DNA of 64,000 nucleotides from Rhizoclosmatium globosum (GCA_002104985.1 MCGO01000003.1:558001-622000); one strand, 5' to 3'. Shown: positions 11,136 to 23,395, counted from the stretch's first letter. The notes: generated from the sequence alone by a model not told the origin. Numbers and translations are program-made.

Positions 11136-12124
11136 TCAGCCGATAAGAACCTTCTTCAGCTTGTTGTAGGCAACATCGACGTCATCATTCACAATAACGT
11201 GGTCAATACCGTTGTTGCTGCTTAATCCCCACGCGAGCTCTGCTTTCGCCGCATTCAAGCGAGCGGCCAAAGATTCAGCGTTTTCTGTTCCTCGACCAGC
11301 CAAACGCTTCTCAAGCTCCTCCACAGATGGTGGGGCAAGGAATACAAACAAGGGTTTTGGATTTAACTTTGCCTCTCCCTTAGCAAGCTGGCTCTGCAAG
11401 GTCTTGACTCCCTGCATGTCAATGTCCAAAATAGGAGATTTGTTGTTCTTAATCACATCTTGAATTGCCTACAATTGGTATTCAGTCTTGTTATACTTTC
11501 CAACGAGGTACTATATCCTTACAGCATACGAGGTTCCATAGTAGTTTCCTGAGAACTGAGCTGATTCGATGAACTTGCCCTCTGCAATTTCCTTCACAAT
11601 ATGCTCCTTGGTAACTATGCGCCTTATAAGTTTCATACACAACGATCACAACGAATTGGAGCCTTACCAAAGTGGTAGTCTTTTCCATCGACCTCGCCAG
11701 CCCGAGGTTTTCTGGTTGTATCTGGAAACCCATTAGTACCCAAAGAACGACATTTCCCGCTGTTCACTTACGCGAGACACTGAATCCAAATTTATCCGGG
11801 TATTCGGCAAAGATACGCTTGAGGAGAGTAGACTTTCCCGCACCACTGTCACCCAACGACCACATAATCAGTCTTAGATCCAACTGCCCCATAACTCTAA
11901 ATGCATGCGCAGGCATCCCTTACCTTGGTCCACAAACAACGATAGGTCTAGGAACAAACTTCTTCTGGCCCGCTAAATTGACAGGATAACACTGTCAGAC
12001 CTTACTTGTGATCCTATGACGAAGGATATCCATCCATATTGCACTCACAAGTAGTGTAGTAATAAAATCCTACAGCAGCTACAGCAGTTGCTCCGAGAGC
12101 AAGTCCGAGTTGACGGCGGCTCAT
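11136..12124 (-). CDS. GUK1: Guanylate kinase with N-terminal membrane segment
   Basis: Six exons (12124-12049, 11972-11924, 11845-11772, 11721-11668, 11614-11523, 11468-11136) join in phase to 225 residues. The kinase core is canonical: P-loop GPSGAGKST at residues 40-48, GMP-binding [11 protein letters not shown], the EFxE-equivalent [16 protein letters not shown], and [10 protein letters not shown]. It converts GMP (or dGMP) plus ATP to GDP plus ADP. Unusually, exon 1 adds about 25 residues rich in Ala/Gly/Leu ([20 protein letters not shown]) that read as a single membrane segment or a mitochondrial targeting peptide; canonical cytosolic enzymes start close to the P-loop strand. Intron 3 carries a textbook TACTAAT branch point. 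Confidence 0.9.
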
Positions 12125-12258
12125 TGGTTTTGCGATTTTCTTATTGTCTTTCAGTATTTTTGGAACGTGCCTCGTTGACAGCACACAATAGACAAGTAAT
12201 TCTATTCTTCTGAAGGTTATCCCAGAAATAATTTAAAACATCTACAGATTACGATACA

Positions 12259-13518
12259 TCATAAGAGTTCGCGCGAAACTTTTCGCAACTCCCCAACATA
12301 CTCTATCAACTTCTTCTTCAAAGGCCCAATTTTTTCAACAAGAATTTGAACGTACTCGCAGCCAAACTGCATTTTCATCCTAGCAATGTCTATGGACTTA
12401 AGCTCCTCTCCTAAAAGCTCTCCGAGAATTCTAAGGTGCATGTCGTTCGCCTTTAATTTCTCGTCGTGATCGTTAAAGTCTCCAAGGTGTATCAGGACTT
12501 GAGCCACATCCAATGTAGTCTGATAAGTTGCCGCCAAAGGCTCGACTCTTTCGGGAGCCTCGAATTCCAGACCAAAAGAAATATCCATCGCGTCCATATA
12601 AATCAACTTAAGATCTAGAAAAAAGCGGAATGAGGAAAGTGTCCAACAATAAACCTTTACAAACCTTCAATGTGCAAAGCAAACTTCCTCAAGCTTTCCC
12701 CTTCTGACCGAACAGCTTCCTGCACGCTCTTCAAAAATAAAGGGACTTGAAGACCACTCATTGTATGCCTGCTATTTGATTCTTCACCTTCCACAAGAAA
12801 ATCATCGTCCCAACTCTCCAGCCCAGCTTCCGCGCTCACACTTCTCTCCAATTCTTTCTCACGTCTTTGAACAACTTTTTGCTTCACGCTCGCAACCAAG
12901 AATTCGTCCACAGACGGTTCAATGGATTCTTCTTCCCACATTGCATCCACAACGCCACTTCCTTTTGCACGTGTCGTGGAAAACCCGTCTTCAGCTGGAG
13001 CCGAAAACGCGAAAGAAGGGGCGCTCATTACACGACGTGTTGGTGGACTCCCGCAGCTCTCGCAGGAGCCCTTGGAAACGGAGGAAGTGGAGCTAAAGGA
13101 CGCGTGACAATATTTGCAAATTCCTTGTCCCAGTCTTCCTCCTCTGCGGCGGGAGGCACAGCAGGTGGTGTACATGTTGTCGGACCGAAGTTGACAGATT
13201 TCTTAGGTGCGGAGGTGTTGGGAGATGGTTTTGATTTTTGCGTTGGAATTCTGCTGCCCCAAGACTTTGTGTGCGAGTTTTTGTAGTTTGAAACGTGGAG
13301 GTCGGGACGATAGGGTTAAATGGGCCTGTGGCTGTAGCGAGGCGGAGAGTAGAGAGCGTGTTGATGAGAAGTGGGAATGCAATTGTGCCTGACGCTACTG
13401 ACGCGAGGACAAGCTATTTGTGTTAAGCTGTCAAATACCATTCTGTACAACATGGCCAAGCATACGAGAATCTTACCGCATTTATACTCTTCTTTGCCTT
13501 CTTTTTCTTCGCGAACAT
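12259..13518 (-). CDS. Byr4/Bfa1-like protein (5' exons uncertain)
   Basis: The last exon (12614-12259) joins the preceding one across intron 12664-12615 (GTTTGT donor), giving RKFALHIEDLKLIYMDAMDI. Upstream, an intron 13079-13024 (GTTTCC donor) reconciles two frames, joining EEEDWDKEFANIV to a segment containing GLESWDDDFLVEGE. Paired W-D-x-[DE]-F motifs followed by an Ile-Glu-Asp-Leu helix region resemble fungal Byr4/Bfa1. These proteins scaffold the two-component GAP for the Spg1/Tem1 GTPase and restrain septation or mitotic exit at the spindle pole. A candidate first exon is 13518-13477 (MFAKKKKAKKSINA), but the join between it and about 13230 is not resolved. Family assignment is from motif memory only. 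Confidence 0.45.
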
Positions 13519-13572
13519 AGGTGGTTCGTCGTCGCTCGTGTTTGTGACAAGTTTTGTTTGTAGAAAACTGGA

Positions 13573-16500
13573 ATGTCAACCTCTTTCAAGTCGACTCTCT
13601 TTAGCCATCACATAGGATACATATCAAGCTTCGCGGATGGTTTTGAGAAAAGTGCCGTGGCGACAAACGTGCCTGTGGCAAATATCGTGATAGATTGTGG
13701 AGACTCACCTACATACGACCAGCCAATGTTCAGAGTAACAGACGATCAAGAAGGAGACCAACCCGGCTTTGGAAGCTCATACTTAAATTATAATGTACGT
13801 GTGTTGGATGAAGGAAAATATGTGAAAGTAAGAACCCTGCAGAATCGCGATCGTGGCTTCCAGCAACACTGGAAGCATGCCTTGAGACTTCTCAATCCAG
13901 ACGTCTGTTATATCTTTCATTCCGCCATGTAAACTTTAGGATGTGGTTTGAAATGTTATAACTCCAACTTCAAAACCAGATAATGATGGAATGCATGGAA
14001 TCTCTCGAAGGAATGGCGAAAGGTTTAAAAGAAACAATCCCAGCTGGTTGTGAATGGTTGATGAAAATGTGGACGGAATATTCCCTGACAGAATACGAAG
14101 ATGCCATTTTTCGGGCGAAACTCTTTCACTGCCTTAAAAAGTAACAATTACGAAATTCGCTGCTAGATTTTAAAGACTCTATTCTCAAGGTTGCTGCAGG
14201 CAATCAACACGGCTAACCCACCACCTTCAAACCGGGAACTTTTAAAAAATATTCTGAAGCAAACCATTCTGCTACAATCAACATCTGACCTCATTCATTC
14301 ACTCTTTTTAAATCCTGATGAAACTTTCGATGACTCGGAAATGCTTGAATGGGCTTGGAAAGCATATATTTACGATGAAGAAGATTTCATGTTGTCATTT
14401 TCTGAATCACTTGAAGAGGTTTTTCAAACATCTTCCTTGACAATGTCTAATTGCGATATCAGCGAATGTTGTGTGCCCAATTTTCAAAACCACACTCATG
14501 TGATGAAGAACGTCTTGCTCGAATGATGAAAGATCCAGGAACTTGCCTGAGTGTTCTCAAGCTCATGATTCAAAGTTTTCAGAGCCAAGGACATTACTTC
14601 CAAAAAGCACGCTTATCAATGTCAGATAAACTACCCTCACGAAGAATGAGTCTTTGGAAAAACACCGCTACCACTCCAGGAAACTGTTCTGAAGTATTAA
14701 GCGCATCCTATTCAAAGTTGAATGGATTATGTCGTTTCTGTCAAGTAAGTGTTTGAGAAAGTCCAATCATCGTGTTTAAAATTAATGCAGAGAACAGTCA
14801 ATACTTTTCAGTTGCCAGTGCGAAAATTGCCTCGACACATGCCTTAAAGTTTCCCTAATGATTGACCCAGAGTCTGAGAATGATGGTTGGCAATTTGCTT
14901 GCAACGACTTCGTCAACAAACTTCGGTTTGGTACAATATCGATGTTTCAACAGCTCTCGCTAAAAGTTTCCCAGTTATTGGTAAAGATTCTTTGTCTGCA
15001 GAGTATGAGGCAAACCCGCCATTTATTTGCAATGAACTCATTCCATCATCGAATGTTATATTGGTACCATATTATGTAATCAGTGGATTAATTCTAATTT
15101 ATGTTTAGCTCTTACAAGCGAAGCAAAGTGAGGGCACAAAGCCAAGAGATGATGATTGTGTGCCTTCAGTAATGGCTTCAGTGGTGAGGCATATTCTACA
15201 TTCAGTTTTAATCACTCATACTTTGTTAGACATCAATCAAAAACACTCGGTCCGTGGTGTTTGTTGATTACTTGAATGTCATCGCAGGCCTGGAAGATAT
15301 CAGATTTCAAGTTGACCCCTCAGCAGAACGAATTGTTTTGAAATCGGCTGTTGGAGGCCAAGAGACCATAAGTGATGTGCGTTAAAAATTCCTATGTAAA
15401 CATTAAGTGACGTGTTAAAAGGAAATCCTTACATCAAGCTCAACTGGAACTCTGGTTGTAACAAAAAAGGACTTAATTTGGTCTGTTTCAACTCTTGATT
15501 TCGCCAACACATCTGGGTTCACTTACACGAGATCGTCTGCATTTCGTATTCGGCACTCAGCTGTAACACGATTCAGTGCTGTGATGCTCAAGCATACGGA
15601 GGACAAACGAAAGCAATCATTTTTTCTTGAGTCGGCAAAATCAAGTTTGGATCATCTCACTCAAATGAACCAAAGGCAATCTTCCCGTGTGGGATCCATG
15701 TTGAACAAGTCAGCGGAGGCGGCTGGGCAGCTATTCACGTCTATACTTAATCGTCAAACTGACAATAAGAACTTGAAGGATGTTCGGAAGGCGTATGCAG
15801 TTGTATTACATACAAGAAATGTTAGTTTTGTCATTACTTATGAAGCTTACATTCTTGTTAGGAAGCATTTAAGTTTTATCCGTTCTTTGACGACGAAGCC
15901 AGTCAGATGCTGCAAGCTCTTACAGCCGTCACTGGTCTTTCACCCTTCAAAAGCCATGAGTTTGTTCAGTCGGTGCTGGTGGGTATACCTGTGTTTCAAA
16001 CAATCTCATAACAGTTTATCAGACAAAAAGGGTTGAATTAACTCGAAGGCAAGCTTTGCGTCAGTTGCTGGACGAGCCTAGTCCGTGGATTGATAATAAT
16101 GTAGACTTGGTGCGCATTGTTGATGCCTTAATTTCGGACACGAAACCACAGCTCATTGTTGATATGGAAAGATTGTTTCATTCCTGCAAGATTGAAAGCG
16201 AGGTAACAAAAGAAGTTACTGCCTTATTACGGGTGAGCTACTTTGTTAGCCAAACTAAAAACTCATATCTTGTAACGATGTTCAGCGTTCTTGGCATTAC
16301 ACTCAATCAGATCAATCAAGAATGAAGATTTTATCAGTCATTGATCGTATTTTGGACAGAGTTATCATGAGGCAGGAGGACATGGTGTTTACTACAACTT
16401 TCAAATGGCTCAAACACTTGGAGGAAACGATAAACCCATATAGAAATCCGGAAATGTTGAAGCTAGTTTTGTATCTCGTGAAAAGGGCTAAGATGATTCA

Positions 16501-16627
16501 AATCGAACCATTGGCGCCTCTTCCCAATGACCAACAGGAGAGTATGTTTGACCATTTCGATGAATATGAAAAACTGTTGCAATTTCAGGAGGAGGTTGGG
16601 ACAAAATTGCACGATTTAAAAGAGTAG
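13573..16627 (+). CDS. Large multi-exon protein of unknown function
   Basis: I can join exons 13980-14140, 14190-14418, 14463-14744, 14819-14930, 14975-15075, 15109-15183, 15230-15376, 15422-15820, 15862-15978, 16023-16232 and 16286-16627 in phase. Exon 1 starts at ATG 13573, but its 3' boundary (about 13901-13926) does not join exon 2 cleanly. Intron 15076-15108 is only 33 nt. The product is roughly 850 residues, mostly helical, with a small Cys cluster (CRFCQCENCLDTC) about 40 percent along that could bind zinc. A beta-rich stretch and a long helical C-terminus follow. I recognise no family. It is divergent from the Byr4/Bfa1-like gene, with about 54 bp between inferred starts. Confidence 0.6.
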
Positions 16628-16994
16628 AAAATCAGAAAGCGATGTGAATAAATCCTACATTCCTCAACAACCTGATTCCCAGTCAGAATTGAACTCATGT
16701 GTTATATTGATATATGAAATCAACTTAAAAATGAACCTTGTTGTTTTATGACTCAATCAATCTACAATAGATTATGGCTCGCCGCCTCTGCATGTTGGCG
16801 GGTTCACCCCCTTGCCCCAAGCAAGACAAACAATCACATGGTGACGTTTTGTGACTTTTGTGGTCCTTTCGTCCCGCGATTTTTCCACTCGATTTTTGCA
16901 ACTACAAATTGGGAGGTAAGGTCGAAACCTCCCATCAAACAACACTTCAGCCACCACCGCTCATCTGCTAACTACCTTATTCTCGTTCTCAGAA
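16628..16994 (+). other. Intergenic and 5' leader of desaturase with putative UTR intron
   Basis: No gene is visible. A well-formed intron lies just before the desaturase start: donor GGAG|GTAAGG at 16916, branch point GCTAAC, acceptor TTCTCAG ending at 16992, two bases before the ATG. It is 77 nt and probably lies in the 5' untranslated region. The rest is pyrimidine-rich promoter sequence. Confidence 0.5.
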
Positions 16995-18285
16995 ATGGCT
17001 ACTACTGATCTCCGCTCCCGCGCTACCAAGGGCCCGGCCCAGGCCGATGCTGCTGTCATGCATAAAGAGGACCCTCTCGACCTCGCCCATCCTCGAAAGG
17101 AGTACCACTGGAGTAACCAAGACGAGCCCCATGCTCAGCGCCGAAAGGAGATGTTGAAGAAGTACCCACAAATCCGCAAACTCATGAGACATGAGCCCAT
17201 CACCAAGTATTATGTTTGTGCCTTGGTTGCTATCCAGTTTGCCGCTGCCTACTGGATCACCGTCAACAACCTCTTGGGTACCTGGCAGTTCTGGCTTTTG
17301 TCATATGTCGTGGGAGGCACTTGTTCATCCGCACTCGTCCTTGGTATTCATGAAGTCACACACTTCTTGGCCTTCAAGGACTTTTTGCCCAACAAGATTC
17401 TCGCCTGTATCGGAAACCTCCCTATTGTGTTTCCCTTCTGCGTGGAGTTTAAGGTGGCTTTGCCTTAATTGATGTGTGTGTAATTGACACTTTCGATAGA
17501 AATACCATATGGATCACCATCGATTCCAAGGGGTTGACGGTATTGATGGAGACGTTCCAACTAGACTTGAAACTTTCCTCTTCAACAGCTTTTTGGGTAA
17601 ACTCTTCTTCTGCATCACGCAGATTTGTTTCTATGGTATGAGTTGTTATATCTCCAAGGCAATATCTAACCCTGCTATACCCACAGCGATTCGTCCAACT
17701 TTCTCTGTGAAGCCAGTGACTTACCGTATGCCAAAGACTTTCAGAGAGTTCATCGTCTCGTGGCATGCAATGAACATTGCTATTCAGGCTCCTGTTATGG
17801 CTTTGATTGTGTACAACTTTGGCTGGACTCCAATCCTGTACTTTGGTGCTTCCGTTTTCATGGGAGGATCTATCCACCCAATGGCTGGACACTTTATTGC
17901 CGAGCACTATGTCACCGCTCCAGGCGTTGAAACTTACTCATATTACGGCTCCCTCAATGCTCTTGCTTTCAACGTTGGTTACCATAATGAGCACCACGAC
18001 TTCCCCAACATTCCATGGACTTTGCTGCCAGAACTTCGCAAAATCGCCCCTGAATACTACAACAATCTTCCTGAAGTCAAATCATGGTTCTTCACCATTA
18101 TTGACTTCATCAGAACCCCTGGATACGGACCATTCAGCCGAATCAAGCGTATGCCCTCAGTTGCCGATGGTGGAAAGTTCTTGGACAAACCACAAGTTTC
18201 CTCTCCACTTGGCTGCGCTGAAGCTGCGGAAGAAGATGTTACCTCTCCCAACTTTGTTGGAAAGGAGCTTGGAACTTCCTTCTGA
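16995..18285 (+). CDS. Sphingolipid delta-4 desaturase (DES1/DEGS family)
   Basis: Two exons (16995-17453, 17500-18285) give 414 residues. The N-terminal sphingolipid-desaturase signature (KEYHWSNQDEPHAQRRKEML) is followed by membrane segments and the three histidine boxes of the di-iron centre: HEVTH at 119-123, HMDHH at 156-160 and HNEHH at 315-319. The enzyme inserts the 4,5-trans double bond into dihydroceramide at the ER membrane, using electrons from cytochrome b5. It has no fused cytochrome b5 domain; a stand-alone cytochrome b5 gene lies 5 kb downstream, though proximity alone proves nothing. In fungi this step leads to glucosylceramide synthesis. Confidence 0.93.
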
Positions 18286-18798
18286 TTTTTCCCAGATTTT
18301 TCCTATATTTCTTTCTTCATCTTTTCATTGTTTTGGGAAGTATACTCTTTTCGTTGTGTTATTTATATAAAATTGAGAAAAAATGAGTCGAAACTGTCGA
18401 GATCAAAGCTATCTGCGATCTGGTATGTGTCGTTATCGCATATATAATCTCTGCCTCTTTCATGCACACTGGCACTACAGCCATACAGCGTGCCCTGTTA
18501 TTGTTTCCATCACCATCCAATTGATTAAATGTTTCGAAAATTTCATAGTTTTGTTTCACGATACAAGTCTACTCCCACGAGACGCCTTCATTGTAATGGT
18601 AGCTCCATCATGGTATCATCAATTAAACAATAGTGACCATATGGCTGAGATAGAGCATTCCACGTTTCGCATCTTGTCAAGATCCAAGAAGCGTGCCTTC
18701 TTCGTGCCCTCCAAAAAATGGAATTTTTCCCCAACACAATTGATTAAATCCGAGCCGGTATAAAGCCTTCCTCATGGCATCATAAGAACTAGTCTAAA
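18286..18798 (+). promoter_or_regulatory. Alkaline phosphatase upstream region
   Basis: No gene is apparent in these 513 bp. A TATA box (TATAAA) at 18759-18764 is 35 bp from the phosphatase ATG, unlike most genes here, which lack one. A CACGTT at 18661-18666, about 135 bp upstream of the ATG, matches the core of a low-affinity Pho4-type bHLH site. Phosphate-starvation control is thus plausible but inferred from one hexamer. Confidence 0.4.
18759..18764 (+). promoter_or_regulatory. TATA box of alkaline phosphatase gene
   Basis: TATAAA in the context CCGGTATAAAGCC, 35 bp before the ATG at 18799. It is the clearest TATA element seen next to any gene in the window and suggests a regulated, strongly inducible promoter. 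Confidence 0.5.
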
Positions 18799-21249
18799 AT
18801 GCAAATCAAGTCTTTGTTGGTTGTCGCTGCTGCCGCTGCCAGTGTGTTAGCTGTTGATCCATCTGTTCCCACAGTTGGTCAGCAAAACCGATACCGTGCA
18901 CTTCCAAGAGGTTCCAACCTTTCTTTGGTTCCAGTCGACGGAGCTGAGTTCCTCGCTGGACAGGTAAGCGACCCTTAAGCTAACCTCAAAATTTCATCAA
19001 TGTTCTAACCATATTAAACAAGCACTTTGACATTGCTATTGAGCTTCACTCCGAAAGCAACGTAGTACCAGACTTGTCCAACCTGTCTGTCACTATCAAC
19101 GGAAAGAAAATCAGCGATGTTATTGTCAACGCTCCTGCTCCATACAAGAGCAACTACACCGGTGCCACCTACTTTGCTGACAGCAAGGCCAGAGACGCCA
19201 AAATGCCCACCAAATTCGCTGTCGCTCGTGCTTCATGGAGAAACCTTGCCCTTCCAGCCAACGGTGAATACAACGTTGAAATCACCGCAGGTTCTGAGAA
19301 AGTCAAGGCCAAGTGGGTCGTTAAGGGGTCTGGAGTCCGAAAAGCCAAGAACGCTTTGTTGTTCATTGGTGACGGTATGGCCCCTACCATGATCTCTGCT
19401 GCACGTTACATTTCCAAGAACACCCGTTTCGGAAAGTTTGCCAACGGAGACGGATTCCTTGAAATGGAGCGATGGGAAACCATGGGTAAGATTTCCACCA
19501 ACGGAATTGACGCCATTATTACCGATTCTGCCAACTCTGCTGCTGCTTACACTTCTGGGCACAAGGTTTGATTTGATTATTTTCCTTTCTCTTGTGGTGT
19601 TAATTTCCTCTCGTTCAGGGATGGGTCAACACTTTGAACGTTTATGCCGACACCACTGTTGAGGACTCTTTGGACGATGCTAAAGTCGAAACCATCACTG
19701 AAGTCATTCGTCGTGTTCGTCCAGGAATGTGTATCGGAGTTGTCACTACCGCGTCCGTTGTTGATGCCACCCCAGCTGCTTTTTTCGGCCACACCCGTCA
19801 GCGTGGTCAAGGACAAGTCCTCGTTGACCAAGCTTTGAACGGTTTCACTCACTTGGTTCAGAATGGTTCCAGCAATGTCTGGTCCCATCAAGGTGAGCCA
19901 ATGCCATGGGGACCAGCTGTCAAGCCAGACGTTCTCCTTGGAGGAGGTGGTGAATACTTCAAGGGAAAGCTTGCCATCAACAGTACCAACTACTACGACG
20001 CGTACGCTGCTGCTGGATACAAGGTTGTTCACGACAAGGTAGGATTGGAAAGCGTTACTTCTGGTCCAGTTCTTGGTATCTTCCACAAGGGTCACATGGA
20101 CACTTGGTACGAGCGTGCCTTTAACATTGCCGGTCTCTCTGCCAACACCGACTCTTCTCCAAAGTTGGATGGTACCACTGCTACAAACCAGCCAGGTTTG
20201 GAGCTCATGACCACCAAAGCCATCGAAATTATGGAAAAGAAGTGTACCGATGGCTGGTTCTTGTTGTCTGAGGCTGCCGCTGTCGACAAGTCCATGCACC
20301 CAATGGAGTAAGTAAAATTTCTTTCCTTACTTGCATGGCCTCGATTTCTAATTTAATTAACAGCTACGACCGTGGTTTGGCTGATCTTTTGGAGCTGGAC
20401 CGTACTCTCAAGGCGGTTCGTGCATTGCCAGTTGCCAAGGACACTGCCATCTTCTTGACCGCCGATCACTCTCAAGGTTACGACGTTTACGGATCTGTCG
20501 ACTTGTCTTATTTCCGCTCTGTTCCTCAAGACGATAGTGTCGGAGCCGATGGAAAGCCAAACACTAATATTCCCGCTGGTGCCAACTGGCATGCCGAGCA
20601 ACGTAACGCCATCGGAGTCTACAACGATGCCGGATGGGTCGACAATGTCCTTGATGAGAACGGTTTGCCAACCAAGTTCGCTGATGCTCGCTTCCGTTTG
20701 GCTGGAGGAAAGGTGGATATGCCAAACCATATTGAAAACTTTGAGTTCAAGGCTGTTGATTCCACTACTAATCCATTGACTCGTAACCCTTCCATTGGGT
20801 ACAAGAGTGGAAACCTTACTGGAGCTCAAATCATTCATGACATTTCCCCAGGGAAAGTCTATGTTGCTGACCCACACGACTCCAAAAACGGTGTCGGTTT
20901 GGAGCGTCCAGGAAACATGCCAGTCACTTCTGGTTCTACCGTCCACACTTTGCAAGCCGTTGATTTGTATTGCTGGGGACCAGTTGCGATCACCTGTGGT
21001 AAACATATGGATAATACTGAGCTTTTCTTCTTGATGGCCGACGCGTTGGGTTTGGGGGCCGATCAGTCTGCCAGCTACGGAGCTCCAGCTGCTGTTTACA
21101 ACTCTTACCAACCAGCAAGTGGTAACGCTGCATATGTTGCACCAGTTGGCACTGGTGCCGCTGGTAACAAGCCTGGAAATTTGTACTCCTCCGCCTCTAC
21201 TTTGGGTGCTTCTGTCTTCGTCGCAGTTGCCGCCATGTTCCTCTTTTGA
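18799..21249 (+). CDS. Secreted, GPI-type alkaline phosphatase
   Basis: Four exons (18799-18963, 19023-19565, 19619-20307, 20364-21249) give about 760 residues. An N-terminal signal peptide (MQIKSLLVVAAAAASVLA) and a hydrophobic C-terminal tail (TLGASVFVAVAAMFLF) after a small-residue region indicate GPI anchoring. The alkaline-phosphatase core has the metal-binding start NALLFIGDGMAP, the nucleophile motif TDSANSAAAYTSG (Ser near residue 224), and the C-terminal metal ligands in IFLTADHSQG and NWHAEQ. It hydrolyses phosphomonoesters outside the cell to release phosphate. It is longer than typical family members (about 480-560): roughly 150 residues before the core look like an extra beta-rich domain. 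Intron 2 has a GTTTGA donor. Confidence 0.88.
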
Positions 21250-21374
21250 TTGATGTAGTGACGTATTTGGAATAGATAATGGTAAAAATAATAGTTGAAG
21301 ATACACGGCTAAATACAAACATAAATATGATTGTCCAACACCAAGCTGGCGCCTACTACCCCGACAAAATGCAT

Positions 21375-23110
21375 TTATAAGCGAGTCGACCCACTCTCAC
21401 TTCCACTCAAACCAGAGCCAGAGCCTGTTCCAAACCTTCGAACTAATTCAACAACACTATTTTCATCCATGTCACCCAATACACTCTTCAACAGCTGAAC
21501 GCGTACATCTTCGACGGCAACAATCTTGACTTCTGCTTCGTTCACAACATCCTGATGTGCAGTGCCTGAACTTTCACGAGGAGCTTCATACGGAATTCGA
21601 CCAGTATCAATTACATCAGAAAAATCATTTCCATTCGTGCTCACTGAACGTGGCGAGACTAAATTGTCGAGGTGCTGCTGATTGGGGAATTCGGAAGTCA
21701 ATGCTTCCTGTCCAACATCGTCCGAAAATGCTTGCAAGTCATGCAACATATCGTCAAGTTTAGCAACAGTCTCACTCCGATTAGTTCCACTTCTATTCTG
21801 CCCTCCTACAGAGGATGAAGCAAGTGGAGGACAGTACAAGAGATCGGCAGTGGCTGCGTCGACGCCACTTTGAAGAGCGCTTGTAAGTTGGGTTTGATCG
21901 CTGCAGGCACTTGTAACTTCATTTGGAACGTTTGCAGAAATTGCACCAGGAATGTACAAGGGACTATACACCAGCGTCGATGGTGTGGGTAGTGGTTGAT
22001 CAGATGAAGCACCCATTAAAACATCACGCTGATATCGCATTGAACCTTTTCGAGCAGGGGGTTGCGGTGCACCATTGGTGGCGATTTTTTGCATTACTCG
22101 TGTAAAGAGGTAACGTTCGTCATCTTCAGGAAATGATTGTTGTTCAAGACTCGTTCGTTTTACAATTGCTGGATTATGATGTCCAGTTGACGACGATGAG
22201 GACGAAGATGAGCTGGAGGCGGTGGATTGTGATTTGAAGGGGCGCTTCCATTGTTTTAGAAGTGCCATTGATCCAAAGCTGTGGTGCGGTTTCGTGAAGT
22301 TCGATGTAGGAGCTGAAGTGTTGCCTGCAATAATGGGTGACGGGAGGAATGACGCATTTGAGTCCGTGTCTCGCGTGTATTCGTCCAATACGGCCACAGC
22401 TGTTGGGAGAATGTTGGCTCGATAGAGCTCCTGCACTTGCTGAAGAAGCGTTGCGAAGCATGCATGGACGATGACAGGCGCTTTTGCTGAAGCTTCTCTG
22501 AAAGGAATTCCAAGGTTGTGCGCGAGTTTTCGGCCCAAGTCACTTGAAACTTGTCTATGACGACTGCCATATTATATATTAATAAATGAAATATAGTGTA
22601 AATAGGCAATGCTTACGTTTTGAGTGTGTCAACCTTGTTTCCAACTAAGAGCATTGGGGCAACACAACCACGGGCCTCTTCAATTTGCTCGACGAGATCC
22701 GAGATGGCATCGAAAGAAGCTTTATCTGCGACGTCGTAGACCAGGAGCACGGCATCGACATCCCTAGCAGCCTGTGTTTGTAGTCAGAAAGCCAGTACTG
22801 AAAAGCACCAAAACAAGGGAATACGAATACACACAGCCGGAAGCAGCAGCGAATCGCCCGTCTCCGCAAGAACAACCCACGTGGCATAGCCGGCGCACGA
22901 CACGGAATCGCGCACAACAAAGCCAGTTCGAGCACTCAAATCCGCGGTGCTGCCCGCTGAGCTTCCGCCACCTCCTCCTCCACCGCCGCCACCGCCGCCG
23001 CTGACAAACGCCGCGTACGCGCTGACTAATGCACTCTTGCCGACGCCGGGGCCGCCAGCGACGAGAAGCGAAATGTGCGTGACCTGCTGCTGGGCCGAAT
23101 CAACGAGCAT
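21375..23110 (-). CDS. Degenerate Ras-like GTPase with long Ser-rich C-terminus
   Basis: Exons 23110-22835, 22771-22617 and 22563-21375 give 539 residues from ATG 23110; an extra short upstream exon (near 23207) is possible. The P-loop GGPGVGKS is at residues 19-26, NKVD (G4) at 137-140, and REASAKAP serves as G5. Where the Ras switch I would be there is a run of 12 glycines (38-49). The G3 motif DTAGQ is replaced by AETGD, lacking the catalytic Gln. It probably binds GTP but may not hydrolyse it normally. The 390-residue C-terminal extension is Ser/Gln-rich with a run of 12 serines, and no prenylation motif is seen. The exact Ras-superfamily branch is unclear. Confidence 0.75.
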
Positions 23111-23395
23111 CAGATTCAGTCGTGACTCGTGCTTTGGAAAAATTGAAATCAACCATCAAAGAAAGACAAGGGGGCCCGAGGAGACACTCATTCTGCCCGC
23201 CATCATGATATCCTCGTGGCAAAGCTTTACATTCCAAATGGTTCAATCATAATTAATTAGTAATGTTTAGGGCATCTTTGTAAAGTCATTTCAACGATCA
23301 ATTCAACTTCCTTCCCTTTCGTTCTCATAAAGTAATAATTCAAAAGTTGGGAACAGATTGGTTTGTGCAGGATCGACTTTTGATAAATCACCAAT

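Noticed and set aside
13316..13579. Frame on the minus strand at the 5' side of the Byr4/Bfa1-like gene beginning with TTG
   Set aside because: No ATG start, and its sequence crosses an apparent intron; only the short MFAKKKKAKK exon in another frame is a candidate.
16790..16830. tRNA-like T-arm (GGCGGGTTCACCCCC)
   Set aside because: No matching acceptor, D or anticodon arms at proper spacing on either strand.
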